Positions 45,201 to 51,252 of a stretch of DNA of 64,000 nucleotides are shown one piece after another. A program made the position numbers and the translations under genes. The DNA lies in the NCBI GenBank assembly GCA_004557405.1, contig SFDZ01000003.1, positions 123,745-187,744 of the forward strand, in the 5' to 3' direction. The notes under the pieces were generated by a model. That model was given only the letters and a program-made list of their open reading frames with translations, was not told the origin of the DNA and made no database searches. The stretch's first letter is position 1; the number at the start of each line of letters is the position of its first letter. This DNA is from Bacteroidales bacterium. Its GTDB lineage: Bacteria; Bacteroidota; Bacteroidia; Bacteroidales; Paludibacteraceae.

Positions 45201-45478
45201 ACTTTGTGCCGACACCCAAAGCAGCACTGCCAAGCAGCGGCATCAAGGTATATCCCGTGCCGGCACGACAGCACGAAACGATAACCATAGAACTGCCCTT
45301 CACGGCAACCGACGGCGGCACCTTGCAAATACACAACGCACAAGGCGTACAAGTGTACGACACCGACAACGTAGCGACACAAATGACCATCGACACACAA
45401 CTGACACAAGGTGTATATCTCGTGCGATTCGTCGATAACGACGGCAAAGAAAGCAGTACCAAATTCATTGTCAAATAA
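39248..45478 (+). CDS. 2076-residue modular secreted protein with GLUG-like repeats and a T9SS type A sorting domain
   Basis: A very large secreted protein with a signal peptide (MNKNLLIAVCLGCASAAFG). The mature start WNGSGTEQNPYLIQDEQDIIELRDQIN opens a parallel beta-helix-like region with GLUG-type repeats (VGGLVGLAKNATITNCANAA, VGGIAGRADECLITRTFNTG; ~90-250), and a second such block lies at ~1160-1290 (SVGNVAGVNFGTIHHCYNMS). Between and after these are two copies of a beta module ending RYAFTPTKD / RFAFTPTQD and at least five Ig/PKD-like modules with a TYxYTRWAK signature (at ~41740, 42015, 43740, 44060 and 44405). The C-terminus (IKVYPVPARQ, LQIHNAQGVQVYD, GVYLVRFVDNDGKESSTKFIVK) is a type A T9SS sorting domain. 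It is probably a surface adhesin. An OmpA gene follows after 31 bp. Confidence 0.88.
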   Translation: MNKNLLIAVCLGCASAAFGWNGSGTEQNPYLIQDEQDIIELRDQINRGDNEYAGDYFAMTNDIALAGDWTPIGTEIYQFRGHWDGRNHGVSNVNITSTSDTVGFFTQISDNATIANFRILSGQIKGDSIVGGLVGLAKNATITNCANAAKVEGKAIVGGIAGRADECLITRTFNTGQCSSDHAPNSYNNYVVGGLVGLATKTELNSCYNTGAISASDNRFYVGGLLGEASEITIKNCYNIGQVTGQATGERAGSILGTCTGENNDNLSNCHSDQQLLPDLKLFGNSSGVLLNRCSNVTRCNTNDLINKSGWGLFSDGIGTTCYPFFTNADAIADDPFVHVSVAAAVFAAGDNVNAINNDFAVATPDKWRCSNHKVQFEGDGKAIVNLCKDGTDNATLTIASGDYARSIDIAINNRCNEYTLNETQPVSVTICETDLDNDFGDRYRTKFQMSDFDINKNYVLDTVLIFNTIDGCDSIVRYQITCYPTPRAVRSKDLPANPIKVIKGHCCEIKYDFENAMFGATFSTSMFDGGSSQGASYTTTINIEEDTLFYFKSLTSKYFGCDATPETLSDTIVIKAVDAVDITIKTVGDGTMVDTTKTLLANGQNEKAYVITPADGWYLQTLECGLNEYARQDVTIVNGDLRYAFTPTKDTELIATFAQAAAWDGTSTDEPIGNSDTLFIYTPAELAWVADQVNNQNNTFAGKTLILQNAIDLNNKQWTPIGTATTPFAGKFDTQCLTISNYPIDNNAPYRGLFGTVTGSVEGLPLDAGAITPSPENNRVCADYDDIVIGSRAPLSGGTNSTYQWRCNGQIVADSVRSEFVIAAGLPTGTYTYTRWATGNCDGTPLQAAGEYTITIREAFTAGSIVTETATVNTTYEARIIGSSTSANGGGNTSYLWKENDQEIAGATQAAYTIPAGKAIGTYVYTRWAKNADYCTPDYMQSEGSYTLRVEQVDFVSISLNFENKNGRIEGNTTASTSQPNIYNINPNDGYYLASFESQVLGNLLESVYIENGQLRFAFTPTQDDVLTAQFAAIPAWDGSTRKPFMTVNRDSIYIYTPQELAWVATQLQPAAPVNPIAPRSMARAPYTRDDVDWTQTTVVLLEDLDCGGVRDSNNDSWTGTQWEPIGSGSTPFEGTFDGQGHEIRNIFIQSAAKNNVGLFGVVGTTAELKNFAIVNGNIEGKDSVGNVAGVNFGTIHHCYNMSEIRKAGKYSGGIVGYNAGTIHHAYNVGLVTETGANSGGIAGFNATTGVIDSVYCTADVWGGNKPKGALVGQNDGTLTNAYWDNQMATGATGDGKNTDTSVVGKKTTEMFAIFADDNTNWVHTSNLYPQLAMLANTNAARVSVAPFFLHDTSDRVENAHSVQHDFKVSTENGVVWKAFRTEWIDIQGNNATLLYEDCYGTSVFIAANLGDEHKKAEVNLVLAGDFKPTEINTCTDYACSVADIKAIEGLKPAGGNSDTYVYKWTREDEDGTITEEAIDTTEMNYKPQVTEPGTYIYTRWAKDNACEKNYLQSNGKWTLVLLEPFDAGKIKNGKDTICLEQGVTPTAQTIDNEKEASGGQANDITYRWTIAPLNGIYSVIEGSESATNTTYTPDISTLKPGSYTIMRQARDGEDGCAGKWQTSAGCDTITLLGIFDAGAIKAIDNEKVCIDADQTTLSVDNDRAASGGDTHIAYRWQLTFGDQNGNTLLTKTEENATATLDYLFDKNAELPAAAYPISITIERYAKDNLCHTDWVKSENTATYIIAQNESEDVTFSVCELDFPYTYEYTYNAAGKGTKQITFDKPGDVRTIDDDETAWGCTLTVNLTAQATPTPEVVIVDSLLEICETESDNLFVKIEPLSGNPTKYRLKIDDKAFASVDTYTDIPADNIIPITAVGTPQPRIYNAQLQFLGGTESCESEIINLQISISLDGYLHQKWNEVIVVNNSGELPGKPLKFSAYQWYRNGQKVEDATLQHIYEENGLNGTYYVMLTGEDGTRYRSCDFVPTPKAALPSSGIKVYPVPARQHETITIELPFTATDGGTLQIHNAQGVQVYDTDNVATQMTIDTQLTQGVYLVRFVDNDGKESSTKFIVK

Positions 45479-45509
45479 AATAAACACCAAAAAACAAGCC
45501 TAACACGAT

Positions 45510-47552
45510 ATGAAAAAAGTAGTTTCGATACTGACAATCGCACTATGCAGCACAGGCGCATGGGCGCAAGAGGCCGACCTCTTTTTCGGCGACAACGACA
45601 GCATCATTGTAACCGATGCCGACAGCATCTACATCGACCCATACGCCGAAGCCATCGAGCAGGACATAGCGGCCGACACACTTGCCTATGCCATCGACAC
45701 ACTCGACACGGACACCGCCACCATACGCCGGCGACCCGAAATTCACCCCTTGCGTAAAGGATCGTACTTCCAATTCGGCATCGGAGCCGGCATCAGCGAC
45801 CTGCTCTATGCCGTCGATGCCGGAACACAATCCGTGCTGCCGTCGCTCACGGCCAACATCGGCTACACCTACTTTTTCGTTCCGACAGTCGGTATCGGCA
45901 CCGGCGCACACATCAGCCACTACGGGTCGGTGGCCAACCTGACCGGCGAATTTGGCAAAACCATCGATGCGTGGAACGGCATCACCGACTCCGACGGCGA
46001 ACAATACGACCACCGTGTGCGTATGCAGAATTGGAAAGAACGCCAAGTCATCTACATGGTCGAGATTCCATTGGCACTGCATTTCCAACAAAATTGGGGC
46101 TACCGCACCGGACTCTACGCACAAGTGGGCGCCAAATTCGGCCTGCCCGTCTATTCCGACTACAAAGTGATAGGTGGATCGATGCGCCACATCGGCGAAT
46201 ACAACTACACCACAAAAGATGTGTTGGGCATGTATGAAGACCTGTATGAATTTGGTTTCGAAGACAATCAGGGGCAGACTGCCGCCGTGAAAGGCCTTCC
46301 CACCAAAGACAATCGTCAATTCCGATACAACATCGCCGCTTTCTTCGAACTCGGAGCCCTGTTTCAGGTGAGCCAACGCGTCGATTTGTTTCTCGGCATC
46401 TATGCCAACTACGGTTTCAGCAACATCGATCCCTATCAGGACGACACCAAGCAGGACATCGGTTTCAAAAACGAGTTGCATCCGTTTATGAACGACTATC
46501 AGGGTGTGCTGGCCACCAAACAGGCACAGGGCAAAGGCATCAACGGCGGCATCAACGCACTGTCGGCCGGCATCAAATTCGGCATCAACGTCTTTGCCGG
46601 ACGCACATCGGACAAAGCACCCAAAGCCAAAAAAGAGAAGAAAAAGAAAAACGATGAGCCAAAAATCATCTATGTGTACGACACCATACGCATTCAGGAC
46701 ACCATCGTGGTGAACGACACCATCGTCATGCGCGACACGCTGCAAGTGCCACCCGCGCTCGCCCCGGCACCCACCGCGCAACACGACACCATAGCCCGCG
46801 CCACAGCCACGCTCGAAGAGGAGTTGCGCAAATCGGTCATCTACTTCGACTTCGACAAATACGACCCGAAACTGCAACCCGCCGACATCCTCGACAAAGT
46901 GGCAGCCGTGCTTGTACAACACCGCGACATGGGCATCGAAGTGAACGGACACGCCTGCAAAACCGGCAGCGACGAATACAACCAGCAACTATCGATGAAA
47001 CGCGCGCGCGCCGTAGCCAATATGTTGCGACAAAAAGGCGTGTACGACTCGCAGATGAAAGTGCAATCGTTCGGCTCGACAAAACCATTCCGTTACAACG
47101 ACTTTGCACACCAAAAATCGAAAGACCGTCGTGTGGAAATCATTCCGGTAGGCTATGTCGATGCCGAAACGCAGCAACAACACGCCGAAGAAGCCCACGA
47201 AGCCGGCAAAACCGACAACGGCATAGTGAACAAAACCACACGCGAAATACCGCTCGTCGAAATCGATGGACAGATGGTGCCGATTTTCCTGAAATACACC
47301 GAATTTATCGGCGAAGTAACCATGAAACGCGGTATGTATCTGGCACAATTGTCGCGCAAATGGTACGGCGGCGAACAAGCCTTCTGGGTCTATATCTACG
47401 AGGCCAACATGTTCCAAATACAAGACCCGAGCGACATCGAACCGGGCACCATACTGATGATTCCGAAACTCGACCCGTCTATCGGCAACCCGAACGACCC
47501 TGAGTGCATTCGCAAAGCCAACGAACTGAAAGAGAAATACTTGCAGAAATAA
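45510..47552 (+). CDS. OmpA-family protein with LysM-like C-terminal tail
   Basis: A 680-residue outer-membrane protein with a signal peptide (MKKVVSILTIALCSTGAWA). Residues ~75-375 look like a beta-barrel (FQFGIGAGISDLLYAVDAG, LHFQQNWGYRTGLYAQVGAKFG). A lysine-rich patch KKEKKKKNDEP leads to a linker of repeated xDTI units (YDTIRIQDTIVVNDTIVMRD). The OmpA peptidoglycan-binding domain follows (~445-550; VIYFDFDKYDPKLQP, QLSMKRARAVANMLRQKGV, KSKDRRVEII). The last ~80 residues (TMKRGMYLAQLSRKWYGGEQAFWVYIYEANM, IEPGTILMIPKLD) resemble a LysM module, giving two cell-wall-binding domains in one protein. It is coupled to the large T9SS protein 31 bp upstream. Confidence 0.88.
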   Translation: MKKVVSILTIALCSTGAWAQEADLFFGDNDSIIVTDADSIYIDPYAEAIEQDIAADTLAYAIDTLDTDTATIRRRPEIHPLRKGSYFQFGIGAGISDLLYAVDAGTQSVLPSLTANIGYTYFFVPTVGIGTGAHISHYGSVANLTGEFGKTIDAWNGITDSDGEQYDHRVRMQNWKERQVIYMVEIPLALHFQQNWGYRTGLYAQVGAKFGLPVYSDYKVIGGSMRHIGEYNYTTKDVLGMYEDLYEFGFEDNQGQTAAVKGLPTKDNRQFRYNIAAFFELGALFQVSQRVDLFLGIYANYGFSNIDPYQDDTKQDIGFKNELHPFMNDYQGVLATKQAQGKGINGGINALSAGIKFGINVFAGRTSDKAPKAKKEKKKKNDEPKIIYVYDTIRIQDTIVVNDTIVMRDTLQVPPALAPAPTAQHDTIARATATLEEELRKSVIYFDFDKYDPKLQPADILDKVAAVLVQHRDMGIEVNGHACKTGSDEYNQQLSMKRARAVANMLRQKGVYDSQMKVQSFGSTKPFRYNDFAHQKSKDRRVEIIPVGYVDAETQQQHAEEAHEAGKTDNGIVNKTTREIPLVEIDGQMVPIFLKYTEFIGEVTMKRGMYLAQLSRKWYGGEQAFWVYIYEANMFQIQDPSDIEPGTILMIPKLDPSIGNPNDPECIRKANELKEKYLQK

Positions 47553-47577
47553 CAAAGAAGAACTCGGAACCAAGATT

Positions 47578-47664
47578 GTAGGGACGCGGCGCGCCACGTC
47601 CCTACGTTTGTATCAATCAGAAACGAGGAGCGAGGAATTTTTTCCTTGCTCCTCGTTTGTTTTT
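47578..47664 (+). repeat. Composite repeat copy 1: REP-like palindrome plus terminator hairpin
   Basis: A 28-bp near-perfect palindrome (arms gtagggacgcggcg / cgccacgtccctac, one mismatch; 47578-47605) is followed after 15 bp by a 17-bp-stem hairpin with loop tttt and a T tract (47621-47664). The second part serves as terminator of the OmpA operon. The whole unit recurs at 49450-49536 with the same internal spacing. Confidence 0.9.
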
Positions 47665-47682
47665 ACGCGCTAAATTATGTTT

Positions 47683-47760
47683 GACCCCCAACCCCCTAAA
47701 GGGGGCTGTTGTCGGTGTTTTTATGGGAGTTAAAGTCCCCTTTAGGGGATTTAGGGGTAG
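47683..47760. repeat. CCCCTAAAGGGG-type intergenic repeats
   Basis: Two short palindromic units, ccccctaaaggggg near 47693 and cccctttagggg near 47738, each continue into 'ccccaac' or 'atttaggggta' tails. Closely related units occur at 63738-63810 in the opposite orientation. No gene is present in 47553-48216; this repeat zone fills the part before the promoter at 47818. Confidence 0.8.
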
Positions 47761-47817
47761 TAGAAATTGTAGTTTTACCCCTACCTTAAACTCTTAAGCG
47801 TTAAACTTTTACACTAT

Positions 47818-47848
47818 TTTGCACTTTGCACTATTTTTACTATCTTTG
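47818..47848 (+). promoter_or_regulatory. Strong consensus promoter for the candidate RNA
   Basis: TTTG (47818-47821), 19 bp, TATCTTTG (47841-47848). It is 368 bp upstream of the next ATG, so transcription from it produces a long leader or a separate RNA. Confidence 0.85.
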
Positions 47849-47854
47849 CAGCGA

Positions 47855-48200
47855 TAATCGAAAAACAACCGACAAAAACAGTTTTGCCTATGAATAAATA
47901 ACACTTGCAAAAAGTGTGCGTATCTTGAAAACTGACATATAGAAAATAGCGTTATAAGCAAAAACTTGATTTTCTGAAACTTCGACACTTTTAGAAATCA
48001 TTTAATGTTCAAGTGAAAGCCTAAATGACGCTCACGCTTACCGCGTGGGCTTTTGTGCAATTTGAACATTAAAGGTAGTCGAAGACCTCAGAGAATCAAA
48101 TAAAAAGCAAAGCACCACGCTCTTTTTATGCGCACACGCCAACCATTTTTCCGGTGCTGCGGAACCATGCCGAAAATCCGATAAAAACAGAGTAGGCAGA
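47855..48200 (+). ncRNA. Candidate structured RNA (or long structured leader)
   Basis: About 345 nt downstream of a consensus promoter without a usable reading frame hold several strong helices. Helix 1: acactt/aagtgt at 47901-47917. Helix 2: agaaaat/attttct at 47941-47975. Helix 3 is a nested rod over 47980-48084: outer cttcgac/gtcgaag, a perfect 12-bp middle stem tttaatgttcaa/ttgaacattaaa, inner aaagcc/ggcttt and an apical cacgc-ttacc-gcgtg. A smaller ttccg/cggaa hairpin lies near 48150. The long bulged rod recalls 6S-like RNAs in general shape, and conserved Bacteroidales RNA families exist, but I cannot name one. It could also regulate the gene at 48217, since no terminator is obvious before that ATG. 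Confidence 0.55.
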
Positions 48201-48216
48201 AAAATTATTAATTAAA

Positions 48217-48576
48217 ATGAAAGAACCGAAGAAAAAACAAGAAGTTTTAAATGATTTCCAGAATGTTTTGAAAGAATGGCTGACAACTCACAACGCTCGA
48301 CCAACTGACCAAGTTATATGGGAAAACAATATCAATGATTTTGTTAAAGAGTGTACTGTGATGCTACAAACAAGTAATCAACCAATTGATGCTAAAACAA
48401 TTGTAGAAAAATTATACACTATACCTTGGATTTACATAAATAGTCGTATACAATCAGTCACAATTGCTTCATTAAATACGGTATTAAACCCGATCTTGGA
48501 TGATTGGTATTTGAACGAAGAGGAAATGGAATGGCTAAAAGTCAATAATTTATCGAATGATCCTGAGTATGTATAA
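48217..48576 (+). CDS. AT-rich orphan protein of unknown function
   Basis: A 119-residue soluble, mostly helical protein (MKEPKKKQEVLNDFQNVLK, IWENNINDFVKECTVMLQ, a C-terminal acidic helix LNEEEMEWLKVNNLS). I do not recognise the family. No signal peptide, membrane segment or cysteine cluster is seen. Its codon usage is clearly more AT-rich than neighbouring genes, which suggests recent acquisition. It lies 16 bp downstream of the candidate structured RNA and inside the region bounded by the two composite repeats. Function cannot be assigned. Confidence 0.72.
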   Translation: MKEPKKKQEVLNDFQNVLKEWLTTHNARPTDQVIWENNINDFVKECTVMLQTSNQPIDAKTIVEKLYTIPWIYINSRIQSVTIASLNTVLNPILDDWYLNEEEMEWLKVNNLSNDPEYV

Positions 48577-48689
48577 AAAAATGCATATTTCGGGTTACTT
48601 TTTGGCGACTAATGACATTAGTATTATAGAGCACACAACAAATGTGTGTTTCAAGAAACTTATTTTTTAATTATTTTAATTTCTTTATT

Positions 48690-49418
48690 ATGAAACATTT
48701 GAAAATTTTTGCAGCCTTGTGCTGCGTGGCAGCGGCCTTGGCTGCCTGCGAACCGCAAAACGGCCCCGACAACGGGCAAAACGGCAACAACGACCAAAAC
48801 GGCGATAACGGCACAGCCGCCAACACCGAGAATGGTTACGAGTGGATCGATCTCGGCCTGAGTGTAAAATGGGCAACCCAAAACGTAGGTGCTGTGCTCC
48901 CCGAAGGCTACGGCGACTATTTCGCTTGGGGCGAAACTACAACAAAGAGTAGTTACAAGGGTGAAAACTACAAATGGTGCAACGGTAGTTGGGATAATTT
49001 TACCAAGTACAACACTAGTAGCAAATATGGCACTGTGGATAACAAAACGAGGCTCGAACTTGAGGACGATGCTGCCCGTGCCAACTGGGGAGGCGCATGG
49101 CGCATGCCTACCGAAAAGGAGTGGACGGAACTGCACGACAAGTGTGCATGGAAATGGACGGAAGATTATAAGGGTATAGGTGTTCGTGGCTACGTAGTAA
49201 CCAGCCTGACCAATGGCAACGCCATCTTTCTCCCTGCAGCCGGCCGCTACAACAGCGGCTATTTGGAATACGGTGGCAAAGATGGCTACTATTGGTCGAG
49301 TTCGCTCGAGACGATCCTGCCGTACTACGCATATACCATGAAGTTCACATCGTCAAGCACGGAAATAGAAGACAGCAATCGTGGTCTTGGTCTTCCCGTT
49401 CGCCCTGTATGCGAATAG
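48690..49418 (+). CDS. Lipoprotein with FISUMP/Lcl-type C-terminal domain
   Basis: A 242-residue lipoprotein (MKHLKIFAALCCVAAALAAC, lipobox LAAC) with an Asn/Gly/Gln-rich spacer (NGPDNGQNGNNDQNGDNG). The folded domain (~47-242) has the pattern YEWIDLGLSVKWATQNVGA, YGDYFAWGETT, WGGAWRMPTEKEWTELHDKC, YYWSSS and GLPVRPVCE, shared by the DUF1566/Fibrobacter major paralogous domain group of surface proteins. A role in surface binding is likely but unproven. The start was set at the signal peptide Met; an earlier in-frame ATG at 48642 would add 16 residues. Upstream (48577-48689) there is a small ACTAAT/ATTAGT dyad but no consensus promoter. Confidence 0.82.
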   Translation: MKHLKIFAALCCVAAALAACEPQNGPDNGQNGNNDQNGDNGTAANTENGYEWIDLGLSVKWATQNVGAVLPEGYGDYFAWGETTTKSSYKGENYKWCNGSWDNFTKYNTSSKYGTVDNKTRLELEDDAARANWGGAWRMPTEKEWTELHDKCAWKWTEDYKGIGVRGYVVTSLTNGNAIFLPAAGRYNSGYLEYGGKDGYYWSSSLETILPYYAYTMKFTSSSTEIEDSNRGLGLPVRPVCE

Positions 49419-49449
49419 AGCCGAGAATATAGATGTAAGAACATAGACA

Positions 49450-49536
49450 ATAGGGACGTGGCGCGCCGCGTCCCTACATTGGGAACAATTAGTAACGAGG
49501 AGCGAGGAATTTTTTCCTTGCTCCTTGTTTGTTTTT
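49450..49536 (+). repeat. Composite repeat copy 2: REP-like palindrome plus terminator hairpin
   Basis: Same organisation as 47578-47664: a palindrome with two mismatches (atagggacgtggcg / cgccgcgtccctac; 49450-49477), then a hairpin aacgaggagcgaggaa / ttccttgctccttgtt with a T tract (49494-49536). It can terminate the lipoprotein gene. Confidence 0.9.
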
Positions 49537-49553
49537 ACTCACTAATCTGTTTT

Positions 49554-49608
49554 CTAAAGGGGACTTAAGCCCGCGCGAAAAATTGGCATAGGCTGCGAGC
49601 CGAAAAAT
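49554..49608. repeat. Dispersed intergenic repeat (ctaaagggg ... ggcataggctgcgagc), copy 1
   Basis: About 55 bp closely matching 63796-63852: both begin ctaaaggggactta and both contain ggcataggctgcgagccgaa. The segment 49419-49622 holds only repeats and no gene. Confidence 0.85.
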
Positions 49609-49622
49609 CAGTTTTAGTTTCC

Positions 49623-50264
49623 CTATTGTCTTGGTTTTATGTTCTCGTAAATGGCACGGCAGCGGCGTTCCAACTCGGCAGGATTGGCAATGATGGCACG
49701 CAACTCGTCCAAGCCGCGTTCGTTTTTCGGACTGTGCAACCACAATTTCAGGTAGCCGCCGGCAGCATATTTTTCGTGCAAATGCTCGATGGTACGTTGC
49801 AAATGAAATTCAAACGGGCGGTCAGGATAACGGTTCATACCAAACTGCATGGTGCGCCGCAACACAATGTCGGGACAAAGGTCGCGGTCGGCTTCGGCCA
49901 CGATGGCGCCATAAATGCTGCGCGGCGGATGCTTACCCGAGGCGCGATGGTCCTCGATGGCTTCGGCCATCTGCTGCAAATCGTCGGGCGAGAACCAACG
50001 CAACAGATTGGTGTCGTGCGCAAGAAGTTCGGCCGAATAGATATGGTGCAAATCACGCCCGCGCGCCATGCCGGCATCGTGATAGGCCGCAATGGTGTAC
50101 ACGCGGTTTACATCGACATTGTAATTTTGAGCCAACTCAAGACTTTCGGCTATCACGCGACACACATGTTCGCGATTGTGTCCCCTGTCGAACGCATCGT
50201 ACAACGGCAAGACAGACGCTTCGACATAGCGCCTTAACTCGCTGTTTATCGGATAGTTATTCAT
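49623..50264 (-). CDS. HD-domain metal-dependent phosphohydrolase
   Basis: A 213-residue HD-fold protein. The metal ligands are readable as FDRGHNREHVCRV (His, ~29), IAAYHDAGM (the His-Asp pair, ~61-62), AIEDHRAS (His, ~106) and AEADRDLC (Asp, ~125). The substrate is unknown; the family includes nucleotide and cyclic-nucleotide phosphohydrolases. It starts 1 bp after the stop of the antiporter gene and is the last gene of the dCMP deaminase-protease-antiporter operon. Confidence 0.86.
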   Translation of the reverse strand: MNNYPINSELRRYVEASVLPLYDAFDRGHNREHVCRVIAESLELAQNYNVDVNRVYTIAAYHDAGMARGRDLHHIYSAELLAHDTNLLRWFSPDDLQQMAEAIEDHRASGKHPPRSIYGAIVAEADRDLCPDIVLRRTMQFGMNRYPDRPFEFHLQRTIEHLHEKYAAGGYLKLWLHSPKNERGLDELRAIIANPAELERRCRAIYENIKPRQ

Positions 50265-50265
50265 T

Positions 50266-51231
50266 TCAAAGAGTCAGCAACAGCCACGTCAGATAGGCAC
50301 CATAGCACAGCAACAACACGCCGCCCTGCCAACGCTGCACCCGATGCTGTTTGCCCTGACCGACGAACAGCCACACCAATGCACAACAACCGGCAGCCAC
50401 CGACGCATCGACAATCAGGTTTGGATACGCAGGCAACGGTCGAATGACAGCACTTACGCCCAACACGAAAAATACGTTGAATATGTTGGAACCAATAACA
50501 TTGCCGATGGCCAAATCGGTATTTTTTTTCATGGCCGCCACCGCCGATGTGGCCAACTCGGGCAACGATGTCCCCAACGCCACTACCGTAACGCCGATAA
50601 CCGCTTGCGACACGCCCCACGCAGCCGCTATATCGACGGCATTGCGTACGATGAGTTCGCCTCCGAGCACCAAACCGCCAATGCCAACCACCATCAGCAG
50701 CACCGCTTTCCATACAGGCATCGGTTTGAAGGTGTCAACCTGATTGTTGCCGCACCGCGCCAACTTAACGGAATGTCCCATAAACAAGGCAAAAACAAGC
50801 AGCAAAATCACGCCATCGAGACGCGATATTTGCGCTATGGCCGCATCGCCACACAAACCGAAGCACTCGGTGCCCATAATCAACACCGCCACGCCGGCCA
50901 ATATGCTCAACGGAATATCGAACCGGCGCGCACTGCGTTGCGAGGCAATGGGATAGATAGCCGCCGATAACCCCAAGATAACCAGCACGTTGATGATATT
51001 GCTTCCTAAAATATTGGTCAATGCAATTTCGCTCGAGCCTTCGATGGCCGCCATCAGATTGACCACCAACTCGGGCGCCGATGTGCCGAATGCCACCACG
51101 GTCAGACCAATAACCAAATCGGGCACATTGAGTCGCTTTGCCAACCCCGATGCACCGTTAACCAACCAATCGGCACCCAAAATGAGCACCACAAATCCAA
51201 CTGCCAACCATAAAAATTTGATCCACAACAT
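50266..51231 (-). CDS. Calcium/sodium antiporter (CaCA family, YrbG-like)
   Basis: A 321-residue membrane protein with about ten helices in two inverted halves. The two alpha-repeats carry the ion-binding motifs GTSAPELVVNLMAAI (~49-63) and GTSLPELATSAVAAM (~210-224), each followed by LGSNIINVLVILG or IGSNIFNVFFVLG. It should exchange Ca2+ (or K+) for Na+ or H+ across the inner membrane. It lies 21 bp after the processing-protease gene and 1 bp before the HD gene. Confidence 0.93.
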   Translation of the reverse strand: MLWIKFLWLAVGFVVLILGADWLVNGASGLAKRLNVPDLVIGLTVVAFGTSAPELVVNLMAAIEGSSEIALTNILGSNIINVLVILGLSAAIYPIASQRSARRFDIPLSILAGVAVLIMGTECFGLCGDAAIAQISRLDGVILLLVFALFMGHSVKLARCGNNQVDTFKPMPVWKAVLLMVVGIGGLVLGGELIVRNAVDIAAAWGVSQAVIGVTVVALGTSLPELATSAVAAMKKNTDLAIGNVIGSNIFNVFFVLGVSAVIRPLPAYPNLIVDASVAAGCCALVWLFVGQGKQHRVQRWQGGVLLLCYGAYLTWLLLTL

Positions 51232-51252
51232 ACGTCTGTTTCCTTATTTTTT

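Noticed and set aside
47683..47760. CRISPR-like repeats
   Set aside because: The CCCCTAAAGGGG units are few, palindromic, unevenly spaced and lack spacers of constant length; no cas gene is present.
47890..47901. Four-codon mini-frame (MNK, stop) in the candidate RNA, as a leader peptide
   Set aside because: Too short to support, with no regulatory amino-acid run or clear attenuator next to it.
48217..48576. Toxin of an RNA-antitoxin (type III) pair with the upstream RNA
   Set aside because: The RNA shows a nested rod rather than short tandem repeats, and the protein has no resemblance to ToxN-like toxins.
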